NCBI GenBank assembly: GCA_011620135.1 | Contig: WOZS01000064.1 | Coordinates: forward strand, 1 to 35,210 | Source of the DNA: Gammaproteobacteria bacterium | Lineage (GTDB): Bacteria; Pseudomonadota; Gammaproteobacteria; WOZS01 | Reading direction: 5' to 3' | Length of the DNA: 35,210 nucleotides | In this document: one piece after another, positions 8,246 through 16,214 of the stretch | How positions within the stretch are numbered: the stretch's first letter is position 1 | Layout of the letters: each line of letters starts with the position of its first letter | Notes under the pieces: model-generated | What the model was told of the DNA's origin: nothing | What the model saw: only the letters and a program-made list of their open reading frames with translations | The model's database searches: none | Program-made: the position numbers and the translations under genes

Positions 8246-8305
8246 TTCTTTATTTTGTAAATTTTTAAGGGTTTTAAGGGAGACGCCCATGGGAGGATGG
8301 CAGGA

Positions 8306-10024
8306 ATGAGTGGTTTGATCGAGCCCCATGGCGGCATGCTCTGTGTGCGCTACACCCAAGGGCCTGAGCGCGAAGCACTCAGGGAAGAATCAGCCGCCTG
8401 GCCCTCTTGGGATCTCACGCCTCGCCAACTCTGCGATGTCGAGCTGTTGCTCAATGGTGGCTTTTCTCCCCTGCGCGGCTTCATGGAACAGGCCGATTAC
8501 CAAACCTGCCTACAAAGCATGCGGCTGACCAATGGCCTCTTATGGCCCATACCTGTGGTGCTCGATGTCTCGGCCCAGTTTGCCTCCGGGCTGCACGCTG
8601 GCGCTCGCATCGCCCTGCGCGATCCCGAAGGGCTGCTGATCGCCTGTCTCATGATCGGCGAACTGTGGACCCCGGACAAGGAACAGGAAGCCGCCTTGGT
8701 GTTCGGCACCACCGACTGCTCTCATCCTGGCGTGGCCCAGCTGCTGGAGCGCAGCGGGGCTGTCTATGTGGGCGGCGAGCTCATGGGGCTCGAAGAGCCA
8801 CCCCATTATGACTTCACCACCCTCCGTCACAGCCCCGCGGCCTTGCGCGCCCTGTTCCAGCAGCGCGGCTGGCGCCGTATTGTGGCCTTCCAGACTCGCA
8901 ACCCCATGCACAGGGCCCACCAGGAGCTCACCTTCCGCGCGGCTAAGCAGGTACAGGCCAATCTGCTGCTGCACCCTGTGGTGGGCATGACCAAGTCCGG
9001 TGATATCGATCACTTCACCAGGGTGCGCTGTTATGAGCACCTGCTCGACACCTACCCCGAACAGACCACCATGCTCTCCTTGCTGCCCTTGGCCATGCGC
9101 ATGGCCGGCCCACGGGAAGCATTGTGGCATGCCATCATCCGCAAGAACTATGGCGCCACCCATTTCATCGTGGGACGCGACCATGCAGGTCCCGGCAAGG
9201 ACAAAAGCGGCAAACCCTTCTACGGCCCCTATGACGCCCAGGCCTTGGTGGAACAGCATCAGGCGGAACTGGGCGTTGTCATGGTGCCCTTTCAGCAACT
9301 GGTCTATGTGCCTGAACTGGATCAATATCTACCCCAGGACGAGGTCCCGCCCCATCACACAACCCTGGATATCTCAGGTACCGAATTGCGTCGTCGCCTG
9401 CATGAGGGAACCGAGATCCCAGCTTGGTTTTCATTTCCCAGGATCGTCCAGGAACTGCGGCGCAGCTATCCACCGCGTACCAAGCAGGGCTTTACCGTAT
9501 TCATGACCGGGCTTTCCGGGGCGGGCAAGTCCACCATTGCCAATGCCCTGCAGATCAAGCTCATGGAATTGGGCGGACGGCGGGTCAGCTTGCTCGATGG
9601 CGACCTGGTCCGCAAGCATCTCTCCAGTGAGCTGGGCTTTTCCAAGGAGCACCGCGACCTCAACATCCTCCGCATTGGCTATGTGGCCAGCGAGATCACC
9701 AAACACGGCGGGATTGCCCTGTGCGCCCCCATAGCCCCCTATCGCGCCACCAGATCCGCGGTACGGGAGATGATCGAACCATGGGGTGGCTTTATCGAGG
9801 TCCATGTGGCCACCGCCATCGAGGTGTGCGAGCATCGCGACCGCAAGGGCCTGTATGCCAAGGCCCGCCAAGGGTTGATCCGAGGATTCACTGGGATCGA
9901 CGATCCATATGAAGCCCCGGAAAACCCCGAACTGCGCATCGATACAGCGCTGTGCACGGTGGCCGAGGCGGCACAGTCCATCCTGCTGTGCCTGGAGTCC
10001 CTGGGGTTCATTTCAGCCGCGTGA
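8306..10024 (+). CDS. bifunctional ATP sulfurylase / APS kinase
   Basis: The N-terminal ATP sulfurylase domain (about 1-390) forms APS from ATP and sulfate, and the C-terminal APS kinase domain (about 393-572) phosphorylates APS to PAPS. Sulfurylase motifs are QTRNPMHRAH (196-205) and GRDHAGPG (290-297). The kinase has the Walker A GLSGAGKST (402-410), a DGD motif and a C-terminal CEHRDRKGLY block. The sulfurylase-first order with an apparently intact kinase P-loop resembles the fused enzymes of Thiobacillus and Aquifex, not CysDN/CysC. I prefer the ATG at 8306 because GGGAGG lies 9 nt upstream; an ATG at 8297 would abut that sequence. Whether it works toward PAPS or in reverse during sulfur oxidation cannot be read from sequence. 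No other cys or sulfur-oxidation gene is adjacent. Confidence 0.92.
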   Translation: MSGLIEPHGGMLCVRYTQGPEREALREESAAWPSWDLTPRQLCDVELLLNGGFSPLRGFMEQADYQTCLQSMRLTNGLLWPIPVVLDVSAQFASGLHAGARIALRDPEGLLIACLMIGELWTPDKEQEAALVFGTTDCSHPGVAQLLERSGAVYVGGELMGLEEPPHYDFTTLRHSPAALRALFQQRGWRRIVAFQTRNPMHRAHQELTFRAAKQVQANLLLHPVVGMTKSGDIDHFTRVRCYEHLLDTYPEQTTMLSLLPLAMRMAGPREALWHAIIRKNYGATHFIVGRDHAGPGKDKSGKPFYGPYDAQALVEQHQAELGVVMVPFQQLVYVPELDQYLPQDEVPPHHTTLDISGTELRRRLHEGTEIPAWFSFPRIVQELRRSYPPRTKQGFTVFMTGLSGAGKSTIANALQIKLMELGGRRVSLLDGDLVRKHLSSELGFSKEHRDLNILRIGYVASEITKHGGIALCAPIAPYRATRSAVREMIEPWGGFIEVHVATAIEVCEHRDRKGLYAKARQGLIRGFTGIDDPYEAPENPELRIDTALCTVAEAAQSILLCLESLGFISAA

Positions 10025-10034
10025 TGACGTGAGA

Positions 10035-10066
10035 CACCTCTGGCTTTGCCTACCAAGCCAGAGGTG
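10035..10066. terminator. 12-bp hairpin between convergent genes
   Basis: The 12-nt arms at 10035-10046 and 10055-10066 are exact inverted repeats (CACCTCTGGCTT and its complement) around an 8-nt loop. The hairpin starts 10 nt after the sulfurylase/kinase stop codon and lies 50 nt from the convergent glk stop. It has no T-tract on either side, so it may need Rho or act only as a 3'-end stabiliser. Confidence 0.6.
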
Positions 10067-10116
10067 CCGCCGGGTTCTGGGCCAAGTTATATCTACAGAC
10101 GCGGCCGAAATACAGA

Positions 10117-11160
10117 CTAGAGGGCTGGAGGAAGCGCCTCGGGCTGTACCTGGCCATTCAAAAAGAGTTCCGCATAGCGTCGCGCGCCGAGCAATCCCAC
10201 CTTGGTGTTTTGTACCACCATGACCGGCATCTCGGCCAGCAGGGCCGCCATGCGGCCCTTGCGCCGCAAAGCCTGCATGAAGCCGCCTGCTCTGATGAGC
10301 GGCAATATTTTTGGAGCAATCCCCCCTGCTATGTAAACGCCGCCACTGGCGATGGGATGCAACGCGGCATTGCCGACATGGGCGCCATATATATGAATGA
10401 AAAGCTCCATGGTTTCCTGGCAGAGCAGATCATCCTCAGACAAGGCATGTTGGGCAATGACGGCGGCAGGATCCGCAGCGCTGGCTACCTCCTGCGCTAC
10501 CTGGGCACTTTTTTTTCCCTTATCCTCATTGTTCTCTTGCGCCCTTTCCAGGAGAAAGACATACAGCTCATGAATTCCTGATCCCGTCAGGACTCTCTCG
10601 GTGCTGACCCGACCATAGCGGCGTTGCAGGCGTTGCAGCAGGGCAAACTGCAAGGGGTCGGTGGGCGCGAAATCCACATGCCCCCCCTCTGAGGCCAGAA
10701 CCCGTAGTGTTGGGTCACGCAACAAAACCCCCTGGCCCAACCCTGTTCCGGCGCCCACCACCAGTACGGGACCATTGGGATGGGCAGCACCGACCTGCAG
10801 GATACTGAGATCCTCTGGTGACAGGATCGAGGCCCCCCAGGCTACCCCTTCAAAATCATTGATCAGCAAGACCCTGGGAATGCCAAGGGATCGCTCCAGT
10901 TCGCCACTGTCCATCTTCCATGGCAGATTGCTCAGCACATGATCCCCGGAGATAGCGGGTCCGGGTACCGCCAGGCAGGCTACCTGAATATTAGCCCGCA
11001 CCTCATCTGGCACGGCCTCCAGAAAAGTGCGGGCCATGGTGGCAAAACCTGGAAAATCATTGCTCTGCAGGCGCATCTCGGCCACATGATCCCGCTCACC
11101 CAGCCGCCCTATCTGAAAAATCGTCTTGGTACCGCCCACGTCGGCTGCTAGCAGGTACAT
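10117..11160 (-). CDS. glk: glucokinase (ROK-related, bacterial Glk type)
   Basis: Glk phosphorylates glucose to glucose 6-phosphate with ATP in the cytoplasm. The 347-residue protein begins with the phosphate loop DVGGTKT (7-13), has the catalytic aspartate in NDFEG (Asp102), the adenosine-site GAGTGLG (136-142), EGGHVDFAPT (158-167) and a C-terminal GGIAPK. Length and motif order fit the proteobacterial glucokinase family; the zinc-binding cysteine cluster of ROK kinases is absent. The start is secure: a near-perfect Shine-Dalgarno (AAGGAGG) lies about 7 nt upstream of the ATG. The gene is 53 nt downstream of the hydrolase gene on the same strand and convergent with the sulfurylase/kinase gene. 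Confidence 0.92.
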   Translation of the reverse strand: MYLLAADVGGTKTIFQIGRLGERDHVAEMRLQSNDFPGFATMARTFLEAVPDEVRANIQVACLAVPGPAISGDHVLSNLPWKMDSGELERSLGIPRVLLINDFEGVAWGASILSPEDLSILQVGAAHPNGPVLVVGAGTGLGQGVLLRDPTLRVLASEGGHVDFAPTDPLQFALLQRLQRRYGRVSTERVLTGSGIHELYVFLLERAQENNEDKGKKSAQVAQEVASAADPAAVIAQHALSEDDLLCQETMELFIHIYGAHVGNAALHPIASGGVYIAGGIAPKILPLIRAGGFMQALRRKGRMAALLAEMPVMVVQNTKVGLLGARRYAELFLNGQVQPEALPPAL

Positions 11161-11213
11161 GACATCCTCCTTAGGTTTGTGTTCATGAATCGTCCAGCTC
11201 CCCGCTCATCCTG

Positions 11214-12170
11214 TCAGGTGTTGGCCATCCTGCCATGCCAAGGGGCCAGCAAGGCGCGCAGCTTGGCCACCACATCCATGGGACGGTCCAACATCATGTG
11301 GTGTCCTGCACCTGGCAGGGCCATGACAGGCACATGGGGGCCAAGCACTGCCGGCAACGATGACACCTGTTCCTGGGGAAACAATGCACTGTGCTCTCCA
11401 TAGAGAAAGACGCACGGCACCTCCAGTGCGGCCACCAGAAGGTGAACAGCCTCATAGTCTGTCTTGGTGATGAAAGCCGGATCAAATCGCCAGCGCCAGC
11501 CCTCACCATGGCGCTCCAGGCCATGCTCGGCCAGATGGCGCAACATCAGCGGATGAGCGCAATCCTGGGGGGGCACCAGGCGAAAACGGCTCAGGGCAAG
11601 CTCTCGGTCCGGATAGATGCGACCTCGACCAAAGGGGGAAGACGCTCCCAGTTCACGCTGGGCCTCCATGAAGGCCGGCAACAAGACAGCCGAATCCATG
11701 ATCACAAGCCCCGCGAAGCGCTCTGGCGCAAGGCTTGCTGCCTTGATGGCCGGCATCGCCCCAAAGCTGTGCGCAACCATGATGATCTTGTTTCCTTGGC
11801 CCCAATGCTCACATACCGCCAAGACCTCCTCGGCAAACAACGTGGCGCTGTAGGCTGCAAGATGGTCGCTCTGGCCCATGCCGAACAGATCAATAGCGCT
11901 TACATCAAAGGAATCGCTCAGAAAAGGTGCTACGAAATCCCACCAGTGTGCATGGGCAGCGCCGCCATGAATCAGCAGCACACCCTGCTTGCCAGCTTCC
12001 CCCCATCGGACGTAATGGGCTTGCGCTCCTGACACCCCACACCATTGATCCTGTGCCTGCTCACAACGCTGCAAGGCTTCCTGCAGCCATGGCGGGATTT
12101 CCGCTGTGGTCACACATTGATCCACAGCTACACTGATCCCCTGGGGTGTTTCCTGCGATTTGTTTGCCAC
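11214..12170 (-). CDS. alpha/beta hydrolase
   Basis: This is a 318-residue alpha/beta-hydrolase-fold protein of unknown substrate. The oxyanion region HGG (68-70), the nucleophile elbow AHSFGA (Ser135) and the C-terminal histidine (His290 in GAGHH) are present. The usual acid after strand beta-7 is not: the segment reads GEHSALFP, with serine where aspartate normally stands. Asp159 (IMDSA), after the likely beta-6 strand, could take its place, as in some dehalogenase-type members. About 50 residues precede the core with no signal peptide, so the protein is probably cytoplasmic. The start is a GTG 4 nt after a strong AGGAGG. It lies between the reductase (98-nt gap) and glk (53-nt gap), possibly co-transcribed. 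Confidence 0.85.
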   Translation of the reverse strand: MANKSQETPQGISVAVDQCVTTAEIPPWLQEALQRCEQAQDQWCGVSGAQAHYVRWGEAGKQGVLLIHGGAAHAHWWDFVAPFLSDSFDVSAIDLFGMGQSDHLAAYSATLFAEEVLAVCEHWGQGNKIIMVAHSFGAMPAIKAASLAPERFAGLVIMDSAVLLPAFMEAQRELGASSPFGRGRIYPDRELALSRFRLVPPQDCAHPLMLRHLAEHGLERHGEGWRWRFDPAFITKTDYEAVHLLVAALEVPCVFLYGEHSALFPQEQVSSLPAVLGPHVPVMALPGAGHHMMLDRPMDVVAKLRALLAPWHGRMANT

Positions 12171-12268
12171 CAGACCTCCTTTGTCTATCCCTCACCGATC
12201 CATCCCAGGCTTTATGCCCAACCAAGAAGCCCCATGAAACGGGACCAAATCCGTCTGCTTGAGCAGCC

Positions 12269-13258
12269 CTAATGCGGGGTAATGACATCCATTCCCTGCC
12301 TGGCACGCAATGCCGTCAAAGCCAAAATGGCCTCGCACATCGAGACGGGCACACCAACCGTGTGAGCCAGCTCCACCACAGCCCCCAGAATGGCCCCCAA
12401 CTCCAGGGGGCGCCCTGCCAGAAAATCCTGCAGCATGGACGTCCTGTGGGCGCCCACCTGCTGGGCGCCATGCAATCTGGTCTCCATGTCCACCGGCATG
12501 GTCACACCCAGCGCTGCCGCCACCTTTTCGGCCTCGGTCATCATCTGCTGACAAACAGCACGTACCCCTTGATCACTCAACATCACATCCATGGTGGCCA
12601 TGGTCAACACACTCAGCGGGTTGAGCGCCAGATTACCCCACAACTTCACCCAGATATCGGCACGAATATCCTTGCGTACCGGCGCCTTGAGACCACAACG
12701 ACCCATGAGCTGGCTCAGGGCCCGCACCCTGGCGGTTCCCTCGCCATGCAGTTCGCCCAACACAAAGCGCTCCCCTTCCAGATGGCGCACCCAACCTGGC
12801 TCCACAACGATGACCGCGGGATAGACCACACAACCGATGAGCCGCTCCGCAGGGATCGTCCGCATCAGAAAACCATCCGGATCCACACTGTGGAGGCATG
12901 TACCCGATAAATCGCCACGGTACTGCTGGAAATACCACCAAGGAATGCCATTGATCGCCGGCAGGACGGCTGTGGTTTCGTGATACATGGGGGCAAGATG
13001 ACCGGCAATCTGCCGGACCTGCTGGGCCTTGACCGTCAGAAAGATATAATCCTGCACCCCGGCTGCTGCGCTGTCAGCCACAGCATGGACCTTGATCACC
13101 CTGCTGGTACCGTCTGCCTCCTCCAGCCGCACACCCTGATGCTGCATGGCAGCCAGGGTCGCTCCCCGACCGATCACCGTCACCTCACAGCAACTGGCCA
13201 TGCGAGCCGCGAGAAAACAGCCAATAGCACCTGCGCCGTAGATGGCGATCCTCACCAC
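12269..13258 (-). CDS. 2-dehydropantoate 2-reductase family protein (PanE/ApbA type)
   Basis: This 329-residue NADPH-dependent oxidoreductase belongs to the ketopantoate reductase family. Visible are the N-terminal GAGAIG nucleotide motif (8-13), a conserved NG (103-104) and the catalytic lysine segment WVKLWGNLALNPL (203-215) with Lys205, Asn209 and Asn213. The authentic reaction reduces ketopantoate to pantoate for CoA synthesis, but the family contains paralogues for other 2-keto acids. Two adjacent GTG codons can start it (13258 or 13255). The second shares GTGA with the stop of the upstream AMP ligase gene, and GGAG lies 6 nt before the first. Translational coupling to a CoA-ligase gene is unusual for a pantothenate enzyme and suggests a specialised role. 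Confidence 0.85.
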   Translation of the reverse strand: MVRIAIYGAGAIGCFLAARMASCCEVTVIGRGATLAAMQHQGVRLEEADGTSRVIKVHAVADSAAAGVQDYIFLTVKAQQVRQIAGHLAPMYHETTAVLPAINGIPWWYFQQYRGDLSGTCLHSVDPDGFLMRTIPAERLIGCVVYPAVIVVEPGWVRHLEGERFVLGELHGEGTARVRALSQLMGRCGLKAPVRKDIRADIWVKLWGNLALNPLSVLTMATMDVMLSDQGVRAVCQQMMTEAEKVAAALGVTMPVDMETRLHGAQQVGAHRTSMLQDFLAGRPLELGAILGAVVELAHTVGVPVSMCEAILALTALRARQGMDVITPH

Positions 13259-14742
13259 CCCAGACTCCGCGCCATGGTCAGCCTGTTCACCTTGCCACTG
13301 GGTCCTTTGGGCAATTCAGGCACAAACAGGATGCGCCTGGGGACCTTGAAGGGAGCCAGGCGCTGGCGCAGAAAGGCCAGCAGAGCAGCCTCGCTCAGCT
13401 GTTGTCCGGCCTTCAGGACCACAGCAAGCCCCACCTCTTCGCCGAGACGCTCATGGGATATGGCAAAAGCCACAGCCTCGGCCACTGCTCCATGGGAAAG
13501 GCATGCCTCCTCGATCTCCCGGGGAGCCACCTTTTCGCCGCCACGATTGATCAATTCCTTGATGCGTCCTGTGAGGAACAGAAAACCCTGGTCGTCAAAA
13601 TAGCCTTGATCCCCGGTGCGAAACCATGGCCCATAGAAGGAGGTGGCATTGGACTCGATGGGAGACACATAACCATTGATCACGCTGGGTCCGGTGATCA
13701 CCACCTCGCCAACCTGGCCTGGTGAGACATCGATCCCGCCTTCTTGCACGATGCGTATCTGGGGGCCAGCCGGCAACCCCACAGAACCAGGTTTGCGCAT
13801 GGCGGGGGGCAGTGGGTTGGCAGCCACCTGATGGGCGGCCTCGGTCATGCCATAGGATTCGATCACAGGGCAGTGAAACAGCTCTTCCAAAGCAGCAAGC
13901 ACCATGGGGGGTAACGAGGCAGAGGATGAACGCACCAGCCGCAGCGCGGCGCGTTCTGCTGTCTCTCGATTGCGGGCTGCGCGGGCCACGATGATCTGAT
14001 GCATGGTGGGCACAGCACTGTAATAGGTGGGCTTGGCCCGCTCCAACTCGGCAAAGAAGGTCAGCGCATCGAAACGGTCGCACACATACACGCTACCGCC
14101 AGCCAGCAGCGGGGCCAACAGGCCGGCCATAAAGCCATGGATGTGAAAAAGAGGCATGATATTCAGCGAGCGGTCCTTGGGGGTCAGTGCCAATGCTTGA
14201 CCGATCTGGCGCGCCGAGGCCAGCAGTTGGCTGTGCGACAGACCCACCAGCTTGGGGCGGCCTGTGGTTCCAGAGGTATGCAGCAGCAAGGCCGGGGCGT
14301 CATCAGCAGAGCTACCCATTGCCGTTTGATGACCTACCGGCTGGTCAGCGCATAGTTCCAGGCGAAGCTCGGCTCCTGTACCTTGCAACAAGAACACAGG
14401 AATACCACAACACAGCGCCGCGGCCCTGGCCCTGGGCTGATCCTCACGGGTAATCAGGGCGCCTGCTTGCAGGTCTTCCAGATAAAAGCGCAACTCAGCC
14501 TCGGTATAGGCAGGATTCAGCGGGGCAGCACCAGCGTGCTGCATGACAGCCAACAGGGACAGCGCCAGAGCGCTGCCCTCGGCCACCACCGCCAGACGAT
14601 CGCCGCGACCAAAACACCCCAAGGAAGCCCCCAGGCCTTGCAGCGCAGCGCGCAGCGCATCATGGCTCAAGGAGGTATTCCGGCCATCCAGCAATGCAGG
14701 GGCTGAACCGCCCGCCAAGGCCTCGGTCACCACCATTTCCAT
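13252..14742 (-). CDS. AMP-dependent acyl-CoA ligase, oxalyl-CoA synthetase (Pcs60/AAE3)-like
   Basis: This 496-residue member of the ANL superfamily adenylates a carboxylate and transfers it to CoA. Motifs in order are the P-loop TSGTTGRPK (156-164), the acid-binding segment YGMTEAAHQ (297-305), the hinge/ATP motif WFRTGD (373-378), GRIKELINRGGEK (392-404) and the C-terminal catalytic lysine in GPSGKV (Lys484). The TEAAHQ, ELINRGGEK and N-terminal LNPAYTEAEL segments recall the oxalyl-CoA synthetase group of yeast Pcs60 and plant AAE3; substrate identity is inference. I choose the ATG at 14742, with GGAG 8 nt upstream; a longer frame runs back across the tRNA and is not credible. The stop overlaps the reductase start (GTGA). 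Confidence 0.88.
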   Translation of the reverse strand: MEMVVTEALAGGSAPALLDGRNTSLSHDALRAALQGLGASLGCFGRGDRLAVVAEGSALALSLLAVMQHAGAAPLNPAYTEAELRFYLEDLQAGALITREDQPRARAAALCCGIPVFLLQGTGAELRLELCADQPVGHQTAMGSSADDAPALLLHTSGTTGRPKLVGLSHSQLLASARQIGQALALTPKDRSLNIMPLFHIHGFMAGLLAPLLAGGSVYVCDRFDALTFFAELERAKPTYYSAVPTMHQIIVARAARNRETAERAALRLVRSSSASLPPMVLAALEELFHCPVIESYGMTEAAHQVAANPLPPAMRKPGSVGLPAGPQIRIVQEGGIDVSPGQVGEVVITGPSVINGYVSPIESNATSFYGPWFRTGDQGYFDDQGFLFLTGRIKELINRGGEKVAPREIEEACLSHGAVAEAVAFAISHERLGEEVGLAVVLKAGQQLSEAALLAFLRQRLAPFKVPRRILFVPELPKGPSGKVNRLTMARSLGW

Positions 14743-14765
14743 TATCATCTCTCCGGCCCCACGAT

Positions 14766-14783
14766 CATGTCCAACATGTCCAA
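14766..14783. repeat. tandem 9-bp direct repeat upstream of the AMP ligase
   Basis: CATGTCCAA occurs twice back to back (14766-14774 and 14775-14783), 24 nt upstream of the ligase start. It may be a regulator site on a single DNA face or a replication-slippage product. No repeat protein is encoded. Confidence 0.45.
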
Positions 14784-14940
14784 TCCGGGCAACGTGGAGG
14801 CACTTGTTGCATTGTACATCGGTCATAGACCAAACCGAGGCGCGGCAGGCGGGCATGATCGCTGAACATGAGGCGCAAGCAGCAAAAGATGCCCTGCTGC
14901 ATGTGCAATGGATCGGGGCTGAATGGTCGCCGCCCATGAC

Positions 14941-14969
14941 TCGACGAATTTGCCAGTTGTCTGTATAAT
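14941..14969 (+). promoter_or_regulatory. promoter of tRNA-Glu
   Basis: A perfect -10 TATAAT (14964-14969) is preceded by TCGACG (14941-14946, four of six -35 consensus bases) with a 17-nt spacer. The predicted start is just upstream of the mature tRNA 5' end at 14979, as expected for a short tRNA leader. Confidence 0.7.
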
Positions 14970-14978
14970 CATCCCTTC

Positions 14979-15054
14979 GCTCCCTTCGTCTAGGGGCCCA
15001 GGACGCTGCCCTCTCACGGCGGTAACGCGGGTTCGAATCCCGCAGGGAGCACCA
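14979..15054 (+). tRNA. tRNA-Glu (anticodon CUC)
   Basis: The 76-nt cloverleaf has a 7-bp acceptor stem (GCTCCCT with AGGGAGC), a D arm beginning TCGTCTAG typical of tRNA-Glu, an anticodon loop CTCTCAC giving CUC, and a T arm GCGGG-TTCGAAT-CCCGC. Discriminator A and an encoded CCA (15052-15054) complete it. The anticodon stem contains one G-U wobble at 28-42. A CUC isoacceptor normally supplements the UUC species, which is not in this window. It stands alone, with its own promoter and two downstream hairpins. Confidence 0.96.
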
Positions 15055-15117
15055 TATTCGTGCCTTTGCGGCATGGAGTGCCTTGTTTCCCATCCAGCCC
15101 ATGTACCATGCACAAAA

Positions 15118-15149
15118 AGGCAAGGCCAGACGCGGCGCTGGCCTTGCCT
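15118..15149. terminator. 12-bp hairpin downstream of tRNA-Glu
   Basis: Arms 15118-15129 and 15138-15149 are exact inverted repeats (AGGCAAGGCCAG and its complement) around an 8-nt loop. Read on the minus strand the stem is followed directly by T5, so it can act as a back-up intrinsic terminator for ompW. On the plus strand there is no T-tract, but it lies 63 nt after the tRNA and could help end or process that transcript. Confidence 0.6.
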
Positions 15150-15228
15150 GCAACGCAGCATAACAATCCCCTCAGGGGCGGGTTGTTGGGGGTATGCTGG
15201 CTTGGTCAATACCCATGCCTACAAATAA

Positions 15229-15261
15229 AAAACCCCGCGCCTCAATAAGGCGCGGGGTTTT
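15229..15261. terminator. bidirectional intrinsic terminator between tRNA-Glu and ompW
   Basis: A 14-bp perfect stem (15229-15242 with 15248-15261) around loop CAATA has a GC core flanked by A-runs and T-runs. On the minus strand, leaving ompW, it is followed by six Ts. On the plus strand, leaving the tRNA, by four. Confidence 0.9.
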
Positions 15262-15304
15262 CCTGTCGCAGGTCTATTGCCAGACCTAGTCTATACCAGG
15301 CAGG

Positions 15305-16018
15305 CTAGAAGCGGGTACCTGCAGAGACCATGAAGATGAAAGGATCCAGATCCGTGTTGCTGTCCCTTTTGACCATGGAGCCATCGGCCATCTTGGTCGA
15401 GATCTTGGCATCAGCCTTGACATGGCTCCACATACCCATGGCACCGACCATGAGCGGGAAGCTGATTCCCAATGTGCTGCTCAGGTCGTAATCAGCGCCA
15501 ATCTGCAGCGCCGGGCCAAACGAATCATCAATGTCGATCTTGGTCTTGCCGCCCAGGTTATCATTGGCCAACTGGCGGCTCTCTTCATCCCAGAAATAGG
15601 CATAGGTCAATCCAATGCCGGCATAAGGCTGAAAGTCCCCATGATAGGGATAGAACTGCAGCAAAGCGCTGGGAGGAATGACCTTGGTCTTACCCAGATC
15701 CTCACCCTTGACAGCAAGGTCACTCTTGGAGCTGCCAGGAGCCTCCAGGTGATGCAGGAAGGGACCCGAGCCAACCAGCTCAACCCCAATATGCTCGGTC
15801 ACCATGTAACCCAGGGTAAAAGCGCCCATGCCCGCGTTGTCCACACCCATCCTGTCGACAGGAGTGCCATCCAGACCACCACCACTCTCATTGGGAAGCA
15901 GTGCGGCATAACCAGCCCGCACCACAAAATCACCCTTGTCATAGGCGCTGGCGCCAGCCGAAAACACCAAGCCGGCGGCCATGCTGCATCCAAGCAAGCC
16001 ATATTTCATTTTCATCAT
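15305..16018 (-). CDS. ompW: OmpW-family outer-membrane protein
   Basis: This is a predicted 8-stranded outer-membrane beta-barrel of 237 residues. It opens with a signal peptide (basic MMKMK, hydrophobic core, cleavage likely after ASA near residue 25) and ends in phenylalanine within an alternating strand, the usual assembly signal. Family features include the repeated glycine-aromatic strands, VTEHIGVEL near 70 and YPYHGDFQPYAGIGLTYAYF near 122-141. OmpW proteins form narrow hydrophobic channels for small nonpolar compounds. A GAGGG site lies just upstream of two adjacent ATGs (16018 and 16015). An LLGC stretch at residues 8-11 recalls a lipobox but is too close to the N-terminus. The gene appears monocistronic, with a strong terminator downstream. 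Confidence 0.9.
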   Translation of the reverse strand: MMKMKYGLLGCSMAAGLVFSAGASAYDKGDFVVRAGYAALLPNESGGGLDGTPVDRMGVDNAGMGAFTLGYMVTEHIGVELVGSGPFLHHLEAPGSSKSDLAVKGEDLGKTKVIPPSALLQFYPYHGDFQPYAGIGLTYAYFWDEESRQLANDNLGGKTKIDIDDSFGPALQIGADYDLSSTLGISFPLMVGAMGMWSHVKADAKISTKMADGSMVKRDSNTDLDPFIFMVSAGTRF

Positions 16019-16214
16019 TACACCCTCTTTACCTCAGCTACATAAAGCTGTCATCTGAAACCGTGAGGTAGGTTAGCACAGCGGTTTCATCAAGGGAAGC
16101 CCTTATGGCGCTCTCCAGAAGCCCGGCAACACCTTCTTGAAACCATTCCTCTTGAAATCCTCTCTTCAGCAACGCCATCATGCCACCCCTTACATGATGT
16201 CATGCATTGCTTTC

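Noticed and set aside
14743-15153. N-terminal extension of the AMP ligase across the tRNA region
   Set aside because: It would translate the tRNA-Glu antisense strand and add residues unlike the family; the ATG at 14742 has a proper ribosome site.
15305-16018. OmpW as a lipoprotein because of LLGC near the N-terminus
   Set aside because: The cysteine is at residue 11, too early for a signal peptide, and a regular cleavage site (ASA) follows the hydrophobic core.
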